Of a stretch of 64,000 nt of DNA, positions 60,189 through 64,000 are shown one piece after another (position 1 is the stretch's first letter; the number at the start of each line of letters is the position of its first letter). The DNA lies in NCBI GenBank assembly GCA_049965815.1, contig JBMFVV010000004.1, forward strand, positions 1-64,000, in the 5' to 3' direction. The stretch comes from GCA-001856825 sp049965815 (GTDB lineage Archaea > Thermoplasmatota > Thermoplasmata > Thermoplasmatales > GCA-001856825). The position numbers and the translations under genes were made by a program. A model generated the notes under the pieces. The model worked only from the letters and a program-made list of their open reading frames with translations. It had not been told where the DNA came from and made no database searches.

Positions 60189-60898
60189 GTCAAGGTAGAT
60201 CTACTCCACCACAGACAAGAGAACAGCAACAGGCTATGTCCTCGGGAATGAGGACACAGATGCTGTACTTCTTGGTCATGATCCTTCTTCTTTTCGTTTA
60301 CACAATACCCACGCTTAGAACTCTCTTTGCAATTCCCATGATATACATATTACAGCCATTCATCGGATTCGGATTCAAGGAACCTCTCTTCACAATTCTC
60401 ATATCAGCACTTATAACTGGATTCGTAAACACTATTGCCAGGCATTTTTTCACTGACTATTTTGCAATGGCAGAGATGCAGCACAAAAACAAAAAACTTC
60501 AAGAACGTTACAGGGAGGCCATAAGAACCAAGGACAAGGCTGAAATGAATGCAGTAAGGGCAGAGCAGTCAAAGTCAATGCAGGATTCAATGAAACTGAC
60601 GCAGCAACAGATGAAACCAACTTTCGTCACTCTCATACTTACCGTACTCATTTTTGCGTGGCTGATAGGATTCATGGATCAAGCAAAGGTGCTGGGAACG
60701 ACTTTCATATCATATCCATTCTCGGCCCAGACAGGGAACATGATGTACCTCTTCCATGGATTTTACGTATGGATAGGCCTTTACTCACTGTTCTCACTAA
60801 TTTTCACTTATCCACTGCAGTATACGTTGAAATTATGGTACATGAGGCGGAGTGTAAGGAATGAGGGTAACTATATCGGGCCCACCGGGCAGCGGTAA
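60185..60898 (+). CDS. DUF106 membrane protein, YidC/EMC3-like insertase
   Basis: The 237-residue protein has three to four membrane helices (about 25-48, 60-82, 150-168 and 190-215). A charged cytoplasmic coiled-coil follows the second helix (NKKLQERYREAIRTKDKAEM). This matches archaeal DUF106 proteins of the Oxa1 superfamily, which help insert membrane proteins. Its place after secY and adk supports the role. It overlaps cmk by 38 nt. Confidence 0.87.
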   Translation: MSQGRSTPPQTREQQQAMSSGMRTQMLYFLVMILLLFVYTIPTLRTLFAIPMIYILQPFIGFGFKEPLFTILISALITGFVNTIARHFFTDYFAMAEMQHKNKKLQERYREAIRTKDKAEMNAVRAEQSKSMQDSMKLTQQQMKPTFVTLILTVLIFAWLIGFMDQAKVLGTTFISYPFSAQTGNMMYLFHGFYVWIGLYSLFSLIFTYPLQYTLKLWYMRRSVRNEGNYIGPTGQR

Positions 60899-61415
60899 GA
60901 CAACGGTTGCAGAAATAGTAAGCAACAGATTGTCTTACGAGCTTATTACAGGTGGAAAGATTTTCAGAGAGAAAGCAAAGGAAATGAACATGTCATTAGC
61001 AGAACTTGGATCGGCCGCAGAGAATGATGAAAAGTACGACAAGATGCTAGATGACTACTTACTGGATATCATGAAGAGCAGGAATAACCTGGTAGTAGAA
61101 TCCAGATTGTCTGGCTGGTTGTGCTATCTCAACAGTATAGAAGCCTTCAAGGTTTTTGTTGATGCAAAGGAGGAAGTTAGACTTGAGAGGATAAGGAATT
61201 CCATTCAGAGCAGGGAAGAGGAGATGGGAGACAATATACTGTTCCAGATGAGGGAAAGACAGGAGAGCGAGTGGGAACGCTATAAGAAATATTATGGAAT
61301 AGATTACAGGGATACGTCAATATATGACCTTGTCCTAGATGCCAGCAACGATAGGGCAGAAAAGATTGCAGAGGTGATAATCGATGGCCTCAATCTTCGG
61401 AAAAGAACCATCTGA
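60861..61415 (+). CDS. cmk: Cytidylate kinase
   Basis: The 184-residue P-loop kinase phosphorylates CMP and dCMP. It has VTISGPPGSGKTTVAEIVSN, ITGGKIFREKAKEMNMSLAE, and VVESRLSGWLCY. A basic lid region (RLERIRNSIQSREEE) follows. It overlaps both DUF106 (38 nt) and cbf5 (32 nt). Confidence 0.92.
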   Translation: MRVTISGPPGSGKTTVAEIVSNRLSYELITGGKIFREKAKEMNMSLAELGSAAENDEKYDKMLDDYLLDIMKSRNNLVVESRLSGWLCYLNSIEAFKVFVDAKEEVRLERIRNSIQSREEEMGDNILFQMRERQESEWERYKKYYGIDYRDTSIYDLVLDASNDRAEKIAEVIIDGLNLRKRTI

Positions 61416-62271
61416 GAGAACCATAGAGGAAAGGATCAGTTATGGATTCGTTGTAATAGATAAGCCGAGAGGACCAACATCGCACCAGGTTTCCGCTTGG
61501 GTAAAGGAGATACTGGGTATTTCAAAGGCTGGTCATGTTGGTACACTTGATCCAAACGTTACAGGTGTTCTTCCAGTTGGTCTTGAGAAGGCTACAAGAC
61601 TGGCAGACTTTCTTCACGAGCAGGGAAAGGAGTATGTCGGTCTAATGCTTCTTCACAAGCAAGTAGATATGGATAAAGTTGAAGGAATATTCAAGGAATT
61701 CACAGGAGAAATATTTCAGTTCCCTCCGCTAAGGTCAGCAGTAGCTAGAAATCTCAGAAAGAGAACAGTTCATTCACTCCAACTGCTGGAGATTAAGAAT
61801 AGGTATGTCCTGTTTAGGGCGGACGTGGAATCGGGAGTATACATAAGGACGTTATGCAGGGACATAGGCGATGCTCTCCTCGTCGGAGCAAATATGGTCG
61901 AACTTAGAAGGACAAGAAGTGGACCAATAGATGAATCATACCTATCGACACTGCAGAAATTGAAGGACGCCTATACTCTCTACAAGGAGGGAGACGATAA
62001 ACTGCTTTCTGAAATGATAATCGATCCAGAACAGGTCACGAAAGACTATCCAAGGATAGTGATAAAGGAAAGTGCGATAGATGCAATGGCACATGGAGCA
62101 ACTGTTTTCAGAAAGGGCATTATCGAAGATCTCTCAGAAGGTAATACTGTCAGGATCATGAGCCCCAAGGGAGAGCTACTGGGAATGGGAGTAAGAGAAG
62201 GTGTTAATGTTAAACCCACTGTCGTCCTCGTAGACAGGAATATTTATCCCAAGGGCTGGAAGAGCAGCTGA
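61384..62271 (+). CDS. cbf5: tRNA/rRNA pseudouridine synthase Cbf5 (TruB family)
   Basis: The 295-residue protein is the catalytic part of archaeal H/ACA RNPs and can also make pseudouridine 55 in tRNA. VIDKPRGPTSHQVSAWVKEI is the family start, GHVGTLDPNVTGVLPVGLEKATR holds the catalytic Asp (near residue 57), and GVYIRTLCRDIGDAL follows. A C-terminal PUA domain begins about residue 218 (YPRIVIKESAIDAMAHGATV). It is the last gene of the super-operon; the neighbouring L14e and L34e genes of other euryarchaea are absent. Confidence 0.93.
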   Translation: MASIFGKEPSERTIEERISYGFVVIDKPRGPTSHQVSAWVKEILGISKAGHVGTLDPNVTGVLPVGLEKATRLADFLHEQGKEYVGLMLLHKQVDMDKVEGIFKEFTGEIFQFPPLRSAVARNLRKRTVHSLQLLEIKNRYVLFRADVESGVYIRTLCRDIGDALLVGANMVELRRTRSGPIDESYLSTLQKLKDAYTLYKEGDDKLLSEMIIDPEQVTKDYPRIVIKESAIDAMAHGATVFRKGIIEDLSEGNTVRIMSPKGELLGMGVREGVNVKPTVVLVDRNIYPKGWKSS

Positions 62272-62314
62272 ATTAATCAAAAAAAGATTTTAATCATCCC
62301 TTTATTGTAGAAGT

Positions 62315-63550
62315 GTGTACAGTTTCCTCGCTCCTATCCTAATTGCACTCACACTTGGATATCTTGCAACGCTGATTGCGAGACTGACTGGAACTGTATA
62401 CATCCCTTATCTGATACTTCTCGGAATATTAGTTGGGCCAGTGCTTTACCTAATTAGACCAAGCGAAGCACAGGTGCTCTTCTACAATTATATAGGACCG
62501 ATAGGAGCAGCATTCATCATATTAGCTGAATCTGCCAAGATTCCCAGGTATCTAATCAGACGGGTAGTAAAGCCTCTATCGATGATGCTCACATTTGTCC
62601 TTTTCGTAACAGGGATAACGACCGGGGTCGTCCTTGTCTTCATGCTCAGGGCACCTGTATGGGTAGGGTTCATGGTTGGGGCAATAATTTCATCTACAGA
62701 TCCGGCATCAATCATAACTTCTCTCAGGAAATCTAAGGTATCGGAAGTTCCTTCCACCCTTCTAGTTACGGAGTCGGTGTTCAATGATCCATTTTCTTTC
62801 CTTTTCCTGATAACTGTAATCCTTATATTCTTCCCAAAAAACATTTCTTACATACAATCGTCGCCCTTCGTATTCAACAATATCATACTTTATATCATCA
62901 TTACTCAAGGATCGTTTCCTATACTAATTTCCGGTGCACTCTTTGGTCTTCTCTATTTTCTAAGGATCAAATTGCCGAAAGATTTCAAGGAATACTATAC
63001 TGCCATGTTCCTTCTTTTTGGATTGTCAGCCTATTCCATTACAGTTTTGGTCGGCGGCTCCGGGTACATGGCTGCTGCAATATTCGGGGTACTCTCAGGT
63101 AATTTCATGCCGAGAGATCCAGAATTCGAAAGCTACAAACTGTTTATGGATGACCTATCTACGTTCGCTGCCATACTGATATTCGTTTTCCTCGGTGCTT
63201 CTATCAGCCTCCCTATCCTAATTAAGTTTCTGATACCAGGGGTGCTGATAGCACTTATTCTGATATTCATAATCAGGCCTCTTGCCGTAGTCCTGGCTGG
63301 TTCCGTAGACACGAGCGTTAAGTACGAAGACCTTCTTTTTGTTGGCCTGGAGGGGACAAGAGGAATTTTTCCCGCTATATTAGCTCCAACCATCCTCATT
63401 ATGGGAGAAGCAGCAAACAACGTTCTAATTCAGTACTGGGGGCAGGCTATTGAGGCCATTGTTCTCGTGATCGTATTCACATCCCTAACAGTACAACCGC
63501 TTCTTATGGGTAGGATTTACAAAGCACTTCACAAGAACGACAATACCTAG
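62315..63550 (+). CDS. Cation/proton antiporter, CPA1 (NhaP-like)
   Basis: The 411-residue membrane protein has about twelve helices. The ion-site region AIISSTDPASIITSLRKSKV with TESVFNDPFSFLFL contains the S/T-D-P and N-D motifs of CPA1 antiporters, and EGTRGIFPAIL follows. It exchanges Na+ or K+ for protons and fits pH and ion control in an acidophile. The start is GTG. TTTTAATC about 25-30 nt upstream may be the TATA box. Confidence 0.88.
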   Translation: MYSFLAPILIALTLGYLATLIARLTGTVYIPYLILLGILVGPVLYLIRPSEAQVLFYNYIGPIGAAFIILAESAKIPRYLIRRVVKPLSMMLTFVLFVTGITTGVVLVFMLRAPVWVGFMVGAIISSTDPASIITSLRKSKVSEVPSTLLVTESVFNDPFSFLFLITVILIFFPKNISYIQSSPFVFNNIILYIIITQGSFPILISGALFGLLYFLRIKLPKDFKEYYTAMFLLFGLSAYSITVLVGGSGYMAAAIFGVLSGNFMPRDPEFESYKLFMDDLSTFAAILIFVFLGASISLPILIKFLIPGVLIALILIFIIRPLAVVLAGSVDTSVKYEDLLFVGLEGTRGIFPAILAPTILIMGEAANNVLIQYWGQAIEAIVLVIVFTSLTVQPLLMGRIYKALHKNDNT

Positions 63551-63615
63551 CCAACACTGAATATGACAGGAGGAATAGCAGAAGAAAAGAACAGAGCAAC
63601 TTCGTTAATGCTATT

Positions 63616-63891
63616 CTAGATATTTTCGAACTCCTCACTTACATCAATTATAACTTGCTCCATCAGTTTGTCAATGTTCCTGGCGGAAAACTCTCTTAGA
63701 CCTCCCATCTCGCTTTTGACTTTAGCGATGAACTTGGAGTTTTCTGTGAAAATGTCGAAGTGAACAAGCAATTCTTCCATGAGCGGTGATATATATTCCG
63801 TATAAATTTTTTTAGATTTGATGTAACTGGTCAGTCTGATGTGGACTTCAACCTGGATGAGTCTCCCTTCTTGTGATGAGTTTCGGTACAT
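63616..63891 (-). CDS. Hypothetical protein, 91 residues
   Basis: The 91-residue ORF has a body that reads like a real helical protein (VEVHIRLTSYIKSKKIYTEY, LMEELLVHFDIFTENSKFIA, NIDKLMEQVIIDVSEEFENI). The first 15 residues overlap the end of the upstream ORF. I do not recognise it. An internal ATG (63778) would give a shorter form. It ends 65 nt from the convergent antiporter stop. Confidence 0.5.
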   Translation of the reverse strand: MYRNSSQEGRLIQVEVHIRLTSYIKSKKIYTEYISPLMEELLVHFDIFTENSKFIAKVKSEMGGLREFSARNIDKLMEQVIIDVSEEFENI

Positions 63892-64000
63892 CCCTTATGA
63901 AATTCCTCCTCCTCAGCTTCTGGGTATAGAAGATGGAGAAGAGCCTGTCGTACGCTTCTGATCCACGGGGTGATCTCGTCCCTCCAGATACCTTCCTGTA
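63848..64000 (-). CDS. Partial ORF at the window edge, C-terminal end
   Basis: The minus strand is open from the edge to a TGA at 63848-63850 and reads a basic C-terminal piece (SPRGSEAYDRLFSIFYTQKL, then RRRNFIRDVPKLITRRE). It overlaps the 91-residue ORF by 44 nt. The basic composition would suit a transposase or nucleic-acid-binding protein, but too little is visible to name it. Confidence 0.4.
   Translation of the reverse strand, partial: YRKVSGGTRSPRGSEAYDRLFSIFYTQKLRRRNFIRDVPKLITRRETHPG

Noticed and set aside
1..64000. CRISPR array, prophage or toxin-antitoxin module
   Set aside because: No regularly spaced repeats, phage structural genes or recognisable toxin-antitoxin pair were seen on reading both strands.

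Overview
The window looks like a chromosome segment of a thermoacidophilic euryarchaeon of the Thermoplasmata, probably order Thermoplasmatales. Signs of this are an archaeal spc/S10-type ribosomal super-operon (L3-L4-L23-L2-S19-L22-S3-L29-aIF1-Rnp1-S17-L14-L24-S4e-L5-S14-S8-L6-L32e-L19e-L18-S5-L30-L15-SecY-Adk-DUF106-Cmk-Cbf5) with no L34e or L14e gene, a nicotinate phosphoribosyltransferase with a C-terminal zinc-knuckle region as in Thermoplasma, a XerA recombinase, archaeal apgM, kptA and cbf5, TATA-type promoters with leaderless first genes, and GGTGA Shine-Dalgarno motifs inside operons. The species assignment is inference.

Layout. 1-0.54 kb: part of an IS1634-like transposase whose start codon is lost. 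0.7-5.3 kb: a cobyrinate a,c-diamide synthase gene and a BtuFCD-like cobalamin/metal-chelate ABC importer, with a perfect inverted repeat over the importer's TATA box. 5.4-7.4 kb (minus): pantoate kinase and CoaBC for archaeal coenzyme A synthesis. 7.5-11.1 kb: cysS, nicotinamidase, nicotinate phosphoribosyltransferase and pyroglutamyl peptidase in an overlapping operon. 11.1-13 kb: ribosomal protein L40e (a short gene), a possible small ORF, a striking long imperfect hairpin and an APC permease. 13-17.4 kb: tRNA-Thr, a membrane protein, a secreted beta-helix protein, a complete IS with terminal inverted repeats, and tRNA-Ser.

17.5-31.2 kb: isochorismatase-like hydrolase, tRNA-Ala, KptA, DUF92, phosphoglycerate mutase, TPR protein, homoserine dehydrogenase with a CPBP membrane protease, TruD, a membrane protein, peroxiredoxin, an aldolase/SDR fusion, a tandem-domain ThyX-like protein and an LsrF-like class I aldolase. 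31.3-46.3 kb: S9 peptidase, two tiny coupled coiled-coil genes, a GltD-like oxidoreductase, TPR protein, a QueG-like enzyme, an AIR-synthase-like protein, MBL-fold hydrolase, acyl-CoA dehydrogenase, XerA, RpiA, HTH regulators, class II ribonucleotide reductase and a SHOCT membrane protein. 46.4-62.3 kb: the ribosomal super-operon. 62.3-64 kb: a cation/proton antiporter and unrecognised minus-strand ORFs.

How the genes fit together: the window combines supply of cobalamin (CbiA, BtuFCD) with two cobalamin-dependent enzymes (QueG family and adenosylcobalamin-dependent NrdJ). It also holds NAD and CoA cofactor routes, tRNA maturation (KptA, TruD, Cbf5, Rnp1) and the core translation and export machinery. 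No CRISPR array, rRNA gene, prophage or intein was seen. The best candidate for something undescribed is the roughly 33-base-pair hairpin at 11445-11535 just upstream of the APC permease.
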